Assembly: GCA_963749035.1 (NCBI GenBank)
Contig: CAVVKW010000004.1
Location: 310,001 to 374,000, forward strand
Length of the DNA: 64,000 nt
Reading direction: 5' to 3'
Source: CAVVKW01 sp963749035
GTDB lineage: Bacteria > Verrucomicrobiota > Verrucomicrobiia > Chthoniobacterales > JAATET01
Shown here: positions 43,897-53,149 of the stretch, in pieces
Layout: each line of letters opens with the position of its first letter
Position numbering within the stretch: position 1 is the first letter of the stretch
Program-made: the position numbers and the translations under genes
Notes under the pieces: model-generated
The model's input: only the letters and a program-made list of their open reading frames with translations
Told to the model about the DNA's origin: nothing
The model's database searches: none

Positions 43897-45176
43897 GCGG
43901 AGGGGGTTGGTTGCTCGTTGGTGTCCGCTAGTTTGGCGATCGCGGATTGGTAAACGTCCTTGAGGGGCGCGTGGTGACGGATGGCGGCGGCGCGGCAGGA
44001 TTCGTATTCCGGTGAAGCTTGGAGTCGGTCGGAGCCCAGGGTGCCGAACTTGACCTCGATGGGGCCGTAGGGGGTGTCGACGGTGCGGATTTCGCGGGTC
44101 AATTTTCGGCGGCGGGTGTCGTGGAGGCGGACTCCGAAGGCGGTCGTCTCGCGCAGGATGGTGGTGGCGAATTTGTCGGCGGCGGCGGGTTCGCAGAGGA
44201 CGGTGAGGAGAATGCCCGGGCGGTTTTTCTTCATTTGCACGGGCGTGGTGAAGACGTCGAGCGCGCCGTCGGCGAGGAGCTTTTCGGTGCAGGCGGCGAT
44301 GAGCTCCGGGGTGCAATCGTCGAGATTCGTCTCGATTTGGGTGACGGTGTCGGACTCGGGGTCCGCGTCTTCGGAATCGGCGAGGACGGCACGGAGAACG
44401 TTGGGGCGCGGGGCGGTGTCGCGGGTTCCGAGGCCGTAGCCGATGCGACGAACGCGGAGCGCGGGCATGGTGCCAAAGGATTCTCCGTATTCCGCAACGA
44501 TAGCGGCACCGGTGGGGGTGATGAATTCGAGGGGCTCGTCGATTTGGGAGAGCGGGATGCCAGCGAGGATCTCGAGAGTGGCGGGGGCGGGGAGGGGAAA
44601 CTGGCCGTGAGCACACTGGATAAAGCCGGTCCCTTCGAAGAGCCGCGAGACGAGGACGCGCTGGATTCCGAGTCGTTCGATTCCAAGGCAGAAGGCGGCG
44701 ATGTCGACGATCGAGTCGATCGCGCCCACCTCGTGGAACGTAACGTCTTCAGCGGGCATCCCGTGGATTTTTCCTTCGGCAATGGCGATCCGCTCAAAGA
44801 TGGCGAGGGCTCGAGACTTCGCGGTGGGAGGGAGGGGTGAGGCCGTGAGGAGATCTTTGATTTGGCCGTGAGTGCGACCGTGAGCGTGACCGTGAGCGTG
44901 GGAATGGTGGGGGTTTAGCGGCGAGTTGTGGGAATGGTGGGAATGGGAGGCGTCGGCGTTGAGCGGGGCGAAGGTGGTCTGTTCGTGGACGTCGAACTTG
45001 GTGCCGGCGACGTGCTGGCGGGAGGCGCGGTGGACGTGAAGTTGGTATTCGTGGGTCAGACCGAGGGTGGCCAGATCGGATTCGAGTTCGGCGGGATCGA
45101 GTCCAAGATCGAGGAGGGCGCCGACGGCCATGTCGCCGCTGATGCCGGAGAAGCAATCGAGAAATAGGGTTAGCAT
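43893..45176 (-). CDS. larC: Nickel-pincer cofactor biosynthesis protein LarC
   Basis: The protein has 427 residues from ATG 45176. The N-terminus LFLDCFSGISGDMAVGALLD and FHEVGAIDSIVDI are hallmarks of LarC (DUF111), a CTP-dependent nickel insertase that inserts Ni into the pincer cofactor. A histidine-rich loop at about residues 78-105 (SHSHHSHN, HHSHAHGHAHGRTHG) suits nickel storage. In some species larC needs a programmed frameshift; here it is one frame. larA, larB and larE are absent from the window, so the target enzyme is unknown. It is divergent from the next gene. Confidence 0.93.
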   Translation of the reverse strand: MLTLFLDCFSGISGDMAVGALLDLGLDPAELESDLATLGLTHEYQLHVHRASRQHVAGTKFDVHEQTTFAPLNADASHSHHSHNSPLNPHHSHAHGHAHGRTHGQIKDLLTASPLPPTAKSRALAIFERIAIAEGKIHGMPAEDVTFHEVGAIDSIVDIAAFCLGIERLGIQRVLVSRLFEGTGFIQCAHGQFPLPAPATLEILAGIPLSQIDEPLEFITPTGAAIVAEYGESFGTMPALRVRRIGYGLGTRDTAPRPNVLRAVLADSEDADPESDTVTQIETNLDDCTPELIAACTEKLLADGALDVFTTPVQMKKNRPGILLTVLCEPAAADKFATTILRETTAFGVRLHDTRRRKLTREIRTVDTPYGPIEVKFGTLGSDRLQASPEYESCRAAAIRHHAPLKDVYQSAIAKLADTNEQPTPSA

Positions 45177-45204
45177 GGTGGCGGGGTGGGTTAGGTTTTG
45201 CGCA

Positions 45205-46476
45205 ATGAGATTTGCACAGCGCGTGATCATCGGCAACGTCGTGGCTTTGGCGGCGGTCGGAATCGGGTTGGCCGACGAACCGACCGTGGACGTGATGAAC
45301 GAGACGTTCGGTGCGGAGGTTTGGACGGACGAGAATCTCTGGGACGACGGTGACGTGGACGTTGCGAAGCGGCTGGATTGGCCTCGTGAATCGGAGACTT
45401 CGTTCGACTCGAGTTTTCGCCGGTATGCGGGCGCGAGCGAGCGGGTTCTCGGATCGAGGCCGTTTTCCCTGGCACTTTACGGTGCGGACGGCGAGGCGGA
45501 TCGGATCTCGATGGTTTTTGCCAACAAGGGAGACGTCTTGGAACTGCTGCAGGTCGATCCGAATCTGAGCGAGGCACGGGCGCGGATGGAGATCCAGCGG
45601 CAGCTCAAGAATTACAAGAAGATCATCGCGGCGGACGCGGACGCCATCGCGGAGAGATTGACCGAGGCGCTGGGGGATCCGGTGCACGACCGATTTGGGC
45701 AGGGGCGGAACGCGAGTGAGCGGGTGCTGAGGTGGGATTGGAAGGGTCACGCGATTCTGCTGGCGGCGCCGGACGGGGAATACGTGGCTCTGAGGATCGT
45801 GCCGACCCGGGTCGCAGACGGTGAGGCGATCGAGCGCGTCAAAGATACCGAGCTTCGCGAGCGACTGGAGAAGCGCGTGGTCCGACGGCCGAATGGCGAC
45901 GTGATTCTCTCGGAGATTCCGATGGTGGATCAGGGGCCGAAGGGATATTGCGTGCCGGCGACCTGGGCGCGGGCACTTCGTTATCTGGGGATCGAGGCCG
46001 ACATGTATTCGCTGGCGATGGCTGGGTCCACGGAAGTCGGTGGTGGGACGTCGATCGTGGCTATGCAAGCCGGGGTGAGTGATCTCGTCAGGCAGCACGG
46101 TCGTCGAATGGACGCAGGTGGCGGGAGGATCTCGTTGCAAACGGTGGCGCGGGAAATCGACCGCGGGCTGCCGATCATGTGGACGATGTACGTCGTGCCG
46201 CTGCTGGACGAGCGGGTTTCGGAAAGATCGCTGCAGCGGGAATCGGTGACGGATTGGGAGGCCTACGGGAAGTTACTCGAACCCTATCGGAAAGCGGCCC
46301 GGAGTATCCGGACGGATCGCGACAATGGGCACATGTGCATGATCGTGGGTTACAACGAAGAGACTGACGAGATCGCGATCTCGGACTCCTGGGGGCCGAG
46401 TTACGCGGAACGATGGATGACCGAGGAGGAGGCGAACGCGATCAGCGCCGGGCGGTTCACGGTGATCAACTGGTAG
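45205..46476 (+). CDS. Secreted papain-fold (C39-like) protein
   Basis: The protein has 423 residues from ATG 45205, with a weak signal peptide (RVIIGNVVALAAVGIGLA). Residues ~25-235 are unrecognised. The C-terminal domain has a complete cysteine-protease set: Gln243 and Cys249 in VDQGPKGYCVPATWARAL, His376 in NGHMCMIVGYN, and Asp394 in AISDSWG. This resembles the Peptidase_C39-like/BtrH group, many of which are real proteases. The substrate is unknown. It starts 28 bases from the divergent larC start, so the two share a promoter region. Confidence 0.8.
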   Translation: MRFAQRVIIGNVVALAAVGIGLADEPTVDVMNETFGAEVWTDENLWDDGDVDVAKRLDWPRESETSFDSSFRRYAGASERVLGSRPFSLALYGADGEADRISMVFANKGDVLELLQVDPNLSEARARMEIQRQLKNYKKIIAADADAIAERLTEALGDPVHDRFGQGRNASERVLRWDWKGHAILLAAPDGEYVALRIVPTRVADGEAIERVKDTELRERLEKRVVRRPNGDVILSEIPMVDQGPKGYCVPATWARALRYLGIEADMYSLAMAGSTEVGGGTSIVAMQAGVSDLVRQHGRRMDAGGGRISLQTVAREIDRGLPIMWTMYVVPLLDERVSERSLQRESVTDWEAYGKLLEPYRKAARSIRTDRDNGHMCMIVGYNEETDEIAISDSWGPSYAERWMTEEEANAISAGRFTVINW

Positions 46477-46540
46477 ATCGAGGGGGGTGCCGCTGGGCGA
46501 CCGGCTGGATCTCCTCCCGTCGACCACGACGGGGTGGCGG

Positions 46541-47734
46541 TCACGCGTAGGCGGGTTCCGGGGCGATGACCGGCTGCGGAGTCGTGAGGCGTTCGAGGAA
46601 GCGGGTCCAATTTTCCTGACCCTTGAGGATCTCGATCTCGACCCGGAGATAATACATCGGGACGAGCGGCGAGAGGATGCGTGGGATGCGGACGGCGTCC
46701 TTCTCGGTGGTGATGACGGCGTGGATGTCGCGCTTGTCGCAGCGACGAATGAAGTTGGAAATTTCGCGGTCCGAGTAGCGGTGGTGGTCGGTGTAGGTCT
46801 TGGTGAGTTCGACCTTGGCGCCGAGGCTGCGCAGCGCGTTTTCGAAGCTGTCGGGCGCGGCGATTCCGCAGAGGGAACCAACGGGAAGGTCGGTGAGGAA
46901 AGAGAGGGGTTTGATCTCACCGGTGAGCAGATTCTGGAGGTGCTTGGCGCGGTGGCGGCACTCGATGATGTCGGCGGTGCGGTTGTGCTCGCGAATGCGA
47001 GCGATGAGGTCGGAGTTGTCGCCACCGGTGCACTTGGTGATGAAGATGTGAGTGGCGCGATTGAGATTGGCGGGGGGTTCGCGCAGAGTGCCGCGGGGGA
47101 GGAGGTATTCGTTTCCGAAGGGCGCCTGCCGGTCGATGAGGACGATCTCGATCCGGTGGTCGAGACGGAGATATTGAAGTCCGTCGTCGAGGAGGGCGGT
47201 GTCGCAACCGAAGTGCTCCGCGGCGTAGATGCTGCTCTGAACGCGGTCCTTGTCGACGAGAACGACGACGCCGCGCAGGTTGTTGGCGAGCATGAAAGGT
47301 TCGTCGCCGGCCGTGCGGGAATCGAGGAGGAGGGACTCGCCGTCGGTGACAACGCGGGGCGTGAAGGGTTGGCCGGTGCCGAAGATGCCGTCGCGAACTT
47401 TGCGGAGGAAGGGCTTGGGAACGCTCTTGTAGCCGCGACTGAGGATGGCAACTTTCCGTCCGCCGGCGGTGAGTTCGCGGGCGAGCATCTCGACGACGGG
47501 GGTCTTGCCGGTGCCGCCCACGGAAATGTTGCCGACGGAAATGACGCAGATGCCGGGTGAGCGCTCGCGCATGAATCGCTGCTGGTAGAGCGAGAGGCGC
47601 AGCTGGACGATTCCGCGGTAAACCTTGGAGAGCTGGGCGAGAATGGCGCGCAGGAGATCGGCGCGACGCCCGTAGCGGCGCTCCAGAATGACGTCGATGG
47701 CAAAAGTCTCGATGCCTTCCAACCAGCGGCGCAC
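46541..47734 (-). CDS. lpxK: Tetraacyldisaccharide 4'-kinase
   Basis: LpxK phosphorylates the lipid A disaccharide at the inner membrane. The Walker A reads VISVGNISVGGTGKTP, then LSRGYKS, TDGESLLL-like GDEP, and ALLDDGLQYLRLDHRIEIVL, all family blocks. The 4'-kinase DHH motif is YTDHHRYSD. The chosen start is GTG 47734, 2 bases after the thrB stop; no ATG is available upstream of the conserved part, and earlier in-frame sequence lies inside thrB. At 397 residues it is ~70 longer than E. coli LpxK, mainly at the N-terminus, which has amphipathic helices. Confidence 0.92.
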   Translation of the reverse strand: MRRWLEGIETFAIDVILERRYGRRADLLRAILAQLSKVYRGIVQLRLSLYQQRFMRERSPGICVISVGNISVGGTGKTPVVEMLARELTAGGRKVAILSRGYKSVPKPFLRKVRDGIFGTGQPFTPRVVTDGESLLLDSRTAGDEPFMLANNLRGVVVLVDKDRVQSSIYAAEHFGCDTALLDDGLQYLRLDHRIEIVLIDRQAPFGNEYLLPRGTLREPPANLNRATHIFITKCTGGDNSDLIARIREHNRTADIIECRHRAKHLQNLLTGEIKPLSFLTDLPVGSLCGIAAPDSFENALRSLGAKVELTKTYTDHHRYSDREISNFIRRCDKRDIHAVITTEKDAVRIPRILSPLVPMYYLRVEIEILKGQENWTRFLERLTTPQPVIAPEPAYA

Positions 47735-47736
47735 GT

Positions 47737-48588
47737 TCAGCGTGGGGTAAGGATCAGGACCCCGCGGTTGTCGGCGGTGGTGGTGACGGTGCGGGCTCCC
47801 GGGCAACCGGAGGCGTGGATCATGGCTTCGGCGATGGGGTCGGGGTCGTCGAGCGTGACGCAAGCGACGGTCGATCCGGAGCCGCTGAGCCAGCCGCCGA
47901 GAGCGCCGACTTCGCGGGCTGCGCCTAGAACGGCGGACAGACACGGGACGAGGGCGGCGCGCTGCGGCTGATGAAGATGGTCTTCGAAACAACCGGCGAG
48001 AGCGGGGTAGTTCCGGGACGCGAGGGCGGCGGTGATGGCCGCGGTGTTGGCAACGTTGGTCACGGCTTCGCGGAACGGGATGGTGGCGGGAAGGACGGTG
48101 CGGGCGGCTTCGGTCTCGACTTCAAAGTCGGGGATGAGAAGGACGAAGTTCAGATCTGGCGTGACCCGGAAGCGCTGGTAGTCGTTGTTTCGACGGGCGA
48201 CGGTGAAGCCCCCGAAGGCGGCCGGGGCGGCGTTGTCGGGATGGCCTTCGAGATCGGCGCAGAGGCGATAGATCGCGTCGGGGGCCAGGGGGCGGTCGGT
48301 GAGTTCGTTCAGACTATGCAGGATGCCGAGCCGGACGGTGACGCTGCTGCCGAGACCACGCGAGCGCGGCACGTCGCCGGAGATTTCCCACGCGAACGGG
48401 AAGGGTGTGAGGCTAGCGGCGGTGAAAAAGCGATCCGCGGCTTCGGCGATCATCTTCTCCGGAGGTGGGGCGTCGTTTCGGGAGACGGTGACGGTATTGG
48501 CTAGTCGGAGGGCAATCCCGAGGGCGTCAAAACCGGGTCCGAGATTGGCCGTCGTGGCGGGGATTCGGACGCGGGCGGTGTCTGGCAT
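47737..48588 (-). CDS. thrB: Homoserine kinase
   Basis: The protein has 283 residues, of the GHMP kinase family. RVRIPATTANLGPGFDALGI is the N-terminal substrate/ATP block, DVPRSRGLGSSVTVRLGIL the ATP loop (P-x-x-x-GLGSS), and GGWLSGSGSTVACVT the third motif. It phosphorylates L-homoserine for threonine synthesis. It is translationally close to lpxK, an unrelated pathway, so the pair probably shares only transcription. No thrA or thrC in the window. Confidence 0.94.
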   Translation of the reverse strand: MPDTARVRIPATTANLGPGFDALGIALRLANTVTVSRNDAPPPEKMIAEAADRFFTAASLTPFPFAWEISGDVPRSRGLGSSVTVRLGILHSLNELTDRPLAPDAIYRLCADLEGHPDNAAPAAFGGFTVARRNNDYQRFRVTPDLNFVLLIPDFEVETEAARTVLPATIPFREAVTNVANTAAITAALASRNYPALAGCFEDHLHQPQRAALVPCLSAVLGAAREVGALGGWLSGSGSTVACVTLDDPDPIAEAMIHASGCPGARTVTTTADNRGVLILTPR

Positions 48589-48672
48589 GGATAAGATTTA
48601 GCGGGAGGGACGGGTGGGCCGGAAGCAAGAAGTCGAAGGTTGAGGGTGGCTTGCAGTTGACGAACGCGCACG

Positions 48673-49647
48673 ATGCCGGATGATGCCGCTCCCATGGTGC
48701 TTGACGGAATTTTTGTCCTCGCTGGTTTGCTGATGCTTTACTTCGGAGCGGAGTGGCTGGTCCGTGGGAGCGCGTCGCTGGCGCTGCGGTTCGGATTGTC
48801 GCCGTTGGTCGTCGGGTTGACGGTGGTTGCATTCGGAACGAGTGCCCCTGAGCTGCTGGTGAGCATCAAGGCAGCCTTGGATCAGCAGGCGGGGATGGCG
48901 GTTGGAAACGTGATTGGGTCCAACATCTTCAACATCGCGGTGGTGCTGGGAGTGGCGGCGCTGATCAAGCCGATGTCGATTCAGTTTCAGCTGATCCGGT
49001 TTGACGTCCCGATCATGGTCGGGGCGTGCGTGTTGGCAGCCGTTTTTCTGAGAGACGGGGAGATCTCGCGGTTTAACGGCTCGGTATTCGTCGGGCTGTT
49101 GGTGGCCTACGCGGCGGCGAGTGTGGTCGTGGCCCGGAAGCACGGGAACGCGGCGGTGGAAGCGGAGTTCGAGAACGCGGTGGGAACGACCGGTAAAAGC
49201 GCGTGGCTGGACGGGGCCATCCTGACCGGTGGGCTGATCGTGCTGGTTTTGGGAGCGCAGTTGCTGGTGGAAGGTGCGTCGGGCTTGGCGCGGGGGTGGG
49301 GAATCAGCGAAGCCGTGATTGGCCTGACGATCGTGGCAGCGGGGACGAGCACCCCGGAGCTGGCGGCGACGATCGTTGCGTCACTGAGGGGGGAGGCCGA
49401 CATCGCGGTCGGGAACGTGGTGGGTTCGACGATCTACAACGTGCTCTGCATCCTCGGGATTGCGTCCCTCATTCACCCGCTGGATGCGCAGGGAGTGACC
49501 TCGGTGGACGTGGGGGTAATGATCGGAGTCTGTCTGCTGCTGGTGCCTTTTATTCGGACGGGATTCACGCTGCGGCGTTGGGAAGGTGGCATTTTACTGG
49601 GAATTTACGCCGCCTATCTCGGGTGGTTGGTTTCGCAGGTGACCTGA
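48673..49647 (+). CDS. Calcium/sodium antiporter, YrbG-like (CaCA family)
   Basis: The protein has 324 residues and about ten membrane segments in two inverted halves. The alpha repeats are clear: VAFGTSAPELLVSIKAAL with GNVIGSNIFNIAVVLG, and AAGTSTPELAATIVASL with GNVVGSTIYNVLCILG. The acidic Glu in each PEL motif coordinates cations. It exports Ca2+ in exchange for Na+ or H+. ATG 48673 is used; an in-frame ATG at residue 8 is possible. It is divergent from thrB. Confidence 0.92.
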   Translation: MPDDAAPMVLDGIFVLAGLLMLYFGAEWLVRGSASLALRFGLSPLVVGLTVVAFGTSAPELLVSIKAALDQQAGMAVGNVIGSNIFNIAVVLGVAALIKPMSIQFQLIRFDVPIMVGACVLAAVFLRDGEISRFNGSVFVGLLVAYAAASVVVARKHGNAAVEAEFENAVGTTGKSAWLDGAILTGGLIVLVLGAQLLVEGASGLARGWGISEAVIGLTIVAAGTSTPELAATIVASLRGEADIAVGNVVGSTIYNVLCILGIASLIHPLDAQGVTSVDVGVMIGVCLLLVPFIRTGFTLRRWEGGILLGIYAAYLGWLVSQVT

Positions 49648-49719
49648 CGTGACGAAAGCGATGGAGATTCGCGTTTGACGTCGAACGGGGAACGGACGTA
49701 ATTTTCCCGCTCAAATTCT

Positions 49720-49809
49720 GGTGGGGTGGCTGAGTGGTCTAAAGCACATCTTTGCTAAAGATGCGAACTCCAAAAGGGTTCCGGGGGTTCGAATCCCCCC
49801 CCACCGCCA
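49720..49809 (+). tRNA. tRNA-Ser, anticodon GCU
   Basis: The acceptor stem GGTGGGG (49720-49726) pairs with CCCCACC (49799-49805), followed by discriminator G and encoded CCA (49807-49809). The anticodon arm is CATCT-TTGCTAA-AGATG with GCT at 49754-49756. The T arm is GGGGG-TTCGAAT-CCCCC. A long variable arm confirms a class II serine tRNA that reads AGC/AGU codons. Confidence 0.97.
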
Positions 49810-49863
49810 CCTTTTTCGCGAAACGTATTGAGCCGCTGGGTGGCGTCTGGTTTGCGGGGTTGA

Positions 49864-50856
49864 TCAGGCTGCTGGGACGGCGGCGTGGTCGATGGATTCG
49901 AGCTGTTCGGGGGTGAAGTCGAGGTTGGAAAGTGCTTTGACGTTTTCCTCGATCTGGGAAAGGCGACTGGCGCCGATGAGGGCGGAGACAACGACGGATT
50001 TCCGAAGGGTCCAGGCGATTGCCATTTGAGCGAGCGACTGGCCGCGGGCGCGGGCGATGTCGTTGAGTTTCCCGGCGACTCTGACGATGTCGTCGGTGAT
50101 TCCGTCCGACTTGAGGAAGGGGCTGCCGCTGGCAGCTCGCGATTCCGAAGGGATGCCGTTGAGGTATTTATCGGTCAGGAGTCCCTGCGCGAGTGGGCAG
50201 AACGCGATGGCGCCGACGTCTTCCCGGTCGAGGACGTCGAGGAGTCCTTCGTTTTCGGCGCGGCGGTCGACGATGTTGTAGCGGGGTTGATGAATGAGTA
50301 AGGGGACGCCGAGGTCGCGGAGGATCTGGGCGGCGCGGTGGGCCCGGTCGGCGGGGTAATTCGAGATCCCGACGTAATGCGATTTACCGGAGCGGACGGC
50401 GTCGGCGAGCGCGGTCATGGATTCTTCCAACGGAGTCTCGGAGTCGGGGCGGTGGTGATAGAAAACGTCGACGTGGTCGAGGCCGAGGCGGGTGAGGCTT
50501 TGGTCGAGGCTATCAAGGAGGTATTTGCGGGAGCCTCCGTCGCCGTAGGGGCCGGGGCCCATGCGGAACCCGGCTTTGGTGGAAATGACGAGTTCGTCGC
50601 GGTGGCTGGCGAGATCCGCGCGGAGGATCCGGGCGAGGGTGATTTCAGCGGAACCGGGTGGCGTGCCGTAGTTATTAGCGAGGTCGAAGTGGGTGATGCC
50701 GAGATCGAAGGCACCGAGGGCCATCTCGCGGGCGTTGGCGTCGTCGGCTCCCTCGCCGAATCCATGCCAGAAGCCGAGAGAGATGGCGGGGAGGAGGAGG
50801 CCGCTGTTGCCGCAGCGGCGGTATTTCATTTGGTCGTAACGGGAGGAGGCGGGCAT
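49864..50856 (-). CDS. Aldo/keto reductase, YghZ-like (AKR14)
   Basis: The protein has 330 residues. It is a TIM-barrel reductase with the catalytic tetrad Asp58 (THFDLANNYG), Tyr63, Lys94 (VISTKAGFR) and His134/135 (VFYHHRPD). MKYRRCGNSGLLLPAISLGF and GFRMGPGPYGDGGSRKYL are typical of YghZ/GPR enzymes, which reduce L-glyceraldehyde 3-phosphate or methylglyoxal with NADPH; RKYLLDSLDQSLTRLG also matches Kv-beta-like AKRs. It is last in the long leftward block, 14 bases after hemC. Confidence 0.92.
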   Translation of the reverse strand: MPASSRYDQMKYRRCGNSGLLLPAISLGFWHGFGEGADDANAREMALGAFDLGITHFDLANNYGTPPGSAEITLARILRADLASHRDELVISTKAGFRMGPGPYGDGGSRKYLLDSLDQSLTRLGLDHVDVFYHHRPDSETPLEESMTALADAVRSGKSHYVGISNYPADRAHRAAQILRDLGVPLLIHQPRYNIVDRRAENEGLLDVLDREDVGAIAFCPLAQGLLTDKYLNGIPSESRAASGSPFLKSDGITDDIVRVAGKLNDIARARGQSLAQMAIAWTLRKSVVVSALIGASRLSQIEENVKALSNLDFTPEQLESIDHAAVPAA

Positions 50857-50858
50857 TT

Positions 50859-50891
50859 GGATCTCGGATTTTAGATTTTGGATTTCGGATT
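50859..50891. repeat. GATTTTGGATTTCGG dispersed repeat at the hemC 3' end
   Basis: The tract ATCTCGGATTTTAGATTTTG plus GATTTCGGATTG belongs to the same family as 26677-26750. Its minus-strand reading supplies the last codons (NPKSKI) and the stop of hemC. Confidence 0.8.
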
Positions 50892-51719
50892 GAGAAGCTG
50901 CCGGGGGCCGTCGTGGTGAAAGAGGGTGGCTGTGACGGTGAGGTTGCCGTCGTTGATCGTGGCGAGGACGCCGAGGGGAAGGTGGCAGCCACCTCCCTGT
51001 TGGCGGAGGACGTCGCGTTCGGCAGTCACGCAGCGAGCGGTGTCTTCGTGATGCAGCGGCTGAAAAAGAGCGCGAGTCGCGGTGTCGGCGTCGCGGGTTT
51101 GGACGGCGATGGCCCCCTGGCCGGGGGCGGGGAGCATCTCGGTGATAACGGTGGCGTGGAGCTGCGGGGGAATGATGTCGTGCCCGAGGCGGTCGAGTCC
51201 GGCTTTGGCGAGGACGGTGGCGGCGAGGGTGTCGGATTCCGCGAGCTTGCGAAGTCGGGTCGGAACGTTGCCGCGGATGTCGACGACGGTGAGGTCGGGA
51301 CGGAAGTGGAGGAGCTGGTTTTTGCGTCGGGGACTGGACGTGCCAACGGTCGAGTGAGGCGGGAGGCCGTCGAGGCCGCCCGGTGTTTTGCTGACGAGGA
51401 GGTCGGCGGGATCGGCTCGCTCGAGAATGGCGGCGAGGACGAGCCCCGGGGGATTCTCGGTCGGTAGATCCTTGAGGCTGTGGACGGCGAAATCGATGGT
51501 GCCGTCGAGGAGTGCCTCCTCGAGTTCTTTGGTGAAGAGACCCTTGTCGAGCGGGCCGACGGCGTGAAGGGGGACGTCGAGACGTCGATCGCCGACGGTG
51601 CGGATGATCTTTTCCTGGACGCGGAGGTCCGGGTGGGCGGCGCGGAGCGCGGAGGCGACCAGTCGGGATTGGGTGAGCGCGAGATCGCTGCCGCGCGTGC
51701 CGAGAGTGAGTGGTTTCAC
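50871..51719 (-). CDS. hemC: Hydroxymethylbilane synthase with a shortened C-terminus
   Basis: HemC joins four porphobilinogens for haem. It starts at GTG 51719 (LTLGTRGSDLALTQSRLVAS). Asp84 (AVHSLKDLPTE), VGTSSPRRKNQL and the dipyrromethane-binding Cys245 (GGGCHLPLG) are intact. The protein ends at 282 residues, only 37 after the cysteine, where E. coli has about 70. The last residues NPKSKI are encoded by an intergenic-type repeat. Domain 3 therefore lacks its final helices; whether it is active is uncertain. lysA lies 28 bases upstream. Confidence 0.9.
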   Translation of the reverse strand: MKPLTLGTRGSDLALTQSRLVASALRAAHPDLRVQEKIIRTVGDRRLDVPLHAVGPLDKGLFTKELEEALLDGTIDFAVHSLKDLPTENPPGLVLAAILERADPADLLVSKTPGGLDGLPPHSTVGTSSPRRKNQLLHFRPDLTVVDIRGNVPTRLRKLAESDTLAATVLAKAGLDRLGHDIIPPQLHATVITEMLPAPGQGAIAVQTRDADTATRALFQPLHHEDTARCVTAERDVLRQQGGGCHLPLGVLATINDGNLTVTATLFHHDGPRQLLNPKSKI

Positions 51720-51747
51720 GGGGCTGGGATCGGAATCCGCGGGAGCA

Positions 51748-53043
51748 TCAAACCTCCGGAGGAATGGATTCGCCGCGAATGAGGTCCTCGTAGGTCTGTC
51801 GGACGCGGATGACGTGAGACTGATCGCCGTCGACGAGAACTTCGGGCGGGAAGGGGCGGGAGTTGTAGTTGGACGCCATGACGAATCCGTAGGCTCCGGC
51901 GCTGAGCAGGGCGAGGCGGTCCCCGCTGACCGAGGGTGGAAGTGAGCGGTCTTGGGCGAAGAAGTCTCCGCTTTCGCAAACCGGTCCGACGACATCCGTG
52001 ACGATCGGCTCGGCGGTGGGCTCTTTGACGGGATGGATGTCGTGATGACCTTCGTAGAGCGCGGGGCGGATGAGGTCGTTCATCCCCGCGTCGACGATGG
52101 TGAAGTGCTTGGCGCGGGTGTTTTTGACGGAGACGACTGACGTGACGAGAGCGCCGGCGTTGCCGACGAGGAAACGCCCGGGCTCGAGGAAGATGGTGAG
52201 ATTGAGCGGCTTGAGGAGGGGGACCACGGCGGCGGCGTAGGCTTCGGGTGTGATCCGGCGAGGTTGATCGGCGGATTGCCACCAATCTGGATTCCCGCTG
52301 GCGAGGGAGTCCTCGTAAACGATGCCGATGCCGCCACCGATACTGAAAAATTCGATGTCGTGGTCGGCTTGGATCTCCTGCACGACCGGGATGAGCTTGG
52401 CGATAGCCTCGGCAAACGGGGTGGTGTCCAAAATTTGGGATCCGATGTGGGTCTGGATGCCGCGGATCTCGATGTTTTCGAGCTTGGCGGCGGCTCGGTA
52501 AACTTCGTCGATGCGGTCGATGCCGATGCCGAACTTGTTCCGGCTTTTTCCGGTGGAGATGTATTTGTGCGTGTTGGCTTCGACGTCTGGATTGACGCGG
52601 AGTGCGATGGGGGCTCGCGTCTTCCGCTCGGCGGCGATGGAGTTGATTTGAGTGAGTTCCTCCTCGCCTTCGACGTTGAAACTGTGGATTCCGCAGTCGA
52701 GCGCGTATTCGATCTCGGCGCGAGTCTTGCCGACCCCGGCGAAGGTGCAGCGGTCGGCGCGGCCTCCGGACTCAAGAACGCGAAACAGCTCTCCGCCGGA
52801 GACGATGTCGAAGTCCGCACCTTCAGCGGCGAGAAGGTTCAGGACGGCGAGGTTGGAGTTGGCCTTGAGCGCGTAGCAGATGCGGTGGTCGATCTCGCTG
52901 AAGGCACGATCAAGACGGCGGTAATTTTCGCGGATCGTGTTGGCCGAATAAACGTAGGTGGGCGTGCCGACCTGGTCGGCGATATTGGAGAGCGAGACGT
53001 CTTCGCAGTGAAGGTCGCCGTCGAGGTAGCGGAACTGATGCAC
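51748..53043 (-). CDS. lysA: Diaminopimelate decarboxylase
   Basis: The protein has 431 residues, a fold-III PLP enzyme converting meso-diaminopimelate to lysine. PLP-Lys60 is in CYALKANSNLAVL. HIGSQI and SIGGGIGI-like FFSIGGGIGIVYED bind the cofactor phosphate, and GPVCESGDFFAQDR carries the C-terminal active-site Cys and Glu. Length and order match LysA. It is the fifth gene of the leftward block. Start ATG 53043 gives the normal N-terminus. Confidence 0.95.
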   Translation of the reverse strand: MHQFRYLDGDLHCEDVSLSNIADQVGTPTYVYSANTIRENYRRLDRAFSEIDHRICYALKANSNLAVLNLLAAEGADFDIVSGGELFRVLESGGRADRCTFAGVGKTRAEIEYALDCGIHSFNVEGEEELTQINSIAAERKTRAPIALRVNPDVEANTHKYISTGKSRNKFGIGIDRIDEVYRAAAKLENIEIRGIQTHIGSQILDTTPFAEAIAKLIPVVQEIQADHDIEFFSIGGGIGIVYEDSLASGNPDWWQSADQPRRITPEAYAAAVVPLLKPLNLTIFLEPGRFLVGNAGALVTSVVSVKNTRAKHFTIVDAGMNDLIRPALYEGHHDIHPVKEPTAEPIVTDVVGPVCESGDFFAQDRSLPPSVSGDRLALLSAGAYGFVMASNYNSRPFPPEVLVDGDQSHVIRVRQTYEDLIRGESIPPEV

Positions 53044-53149
53044 GGATTATTTCTAAGGGATCGCGGGTGTCGGGGGGAGCGAAATTACGCGCGACATTCG
53101 GAAGTTGACGGCGAGTCGTTGCGCCGAGGCCCGTGGCAACCGGCGTGCG

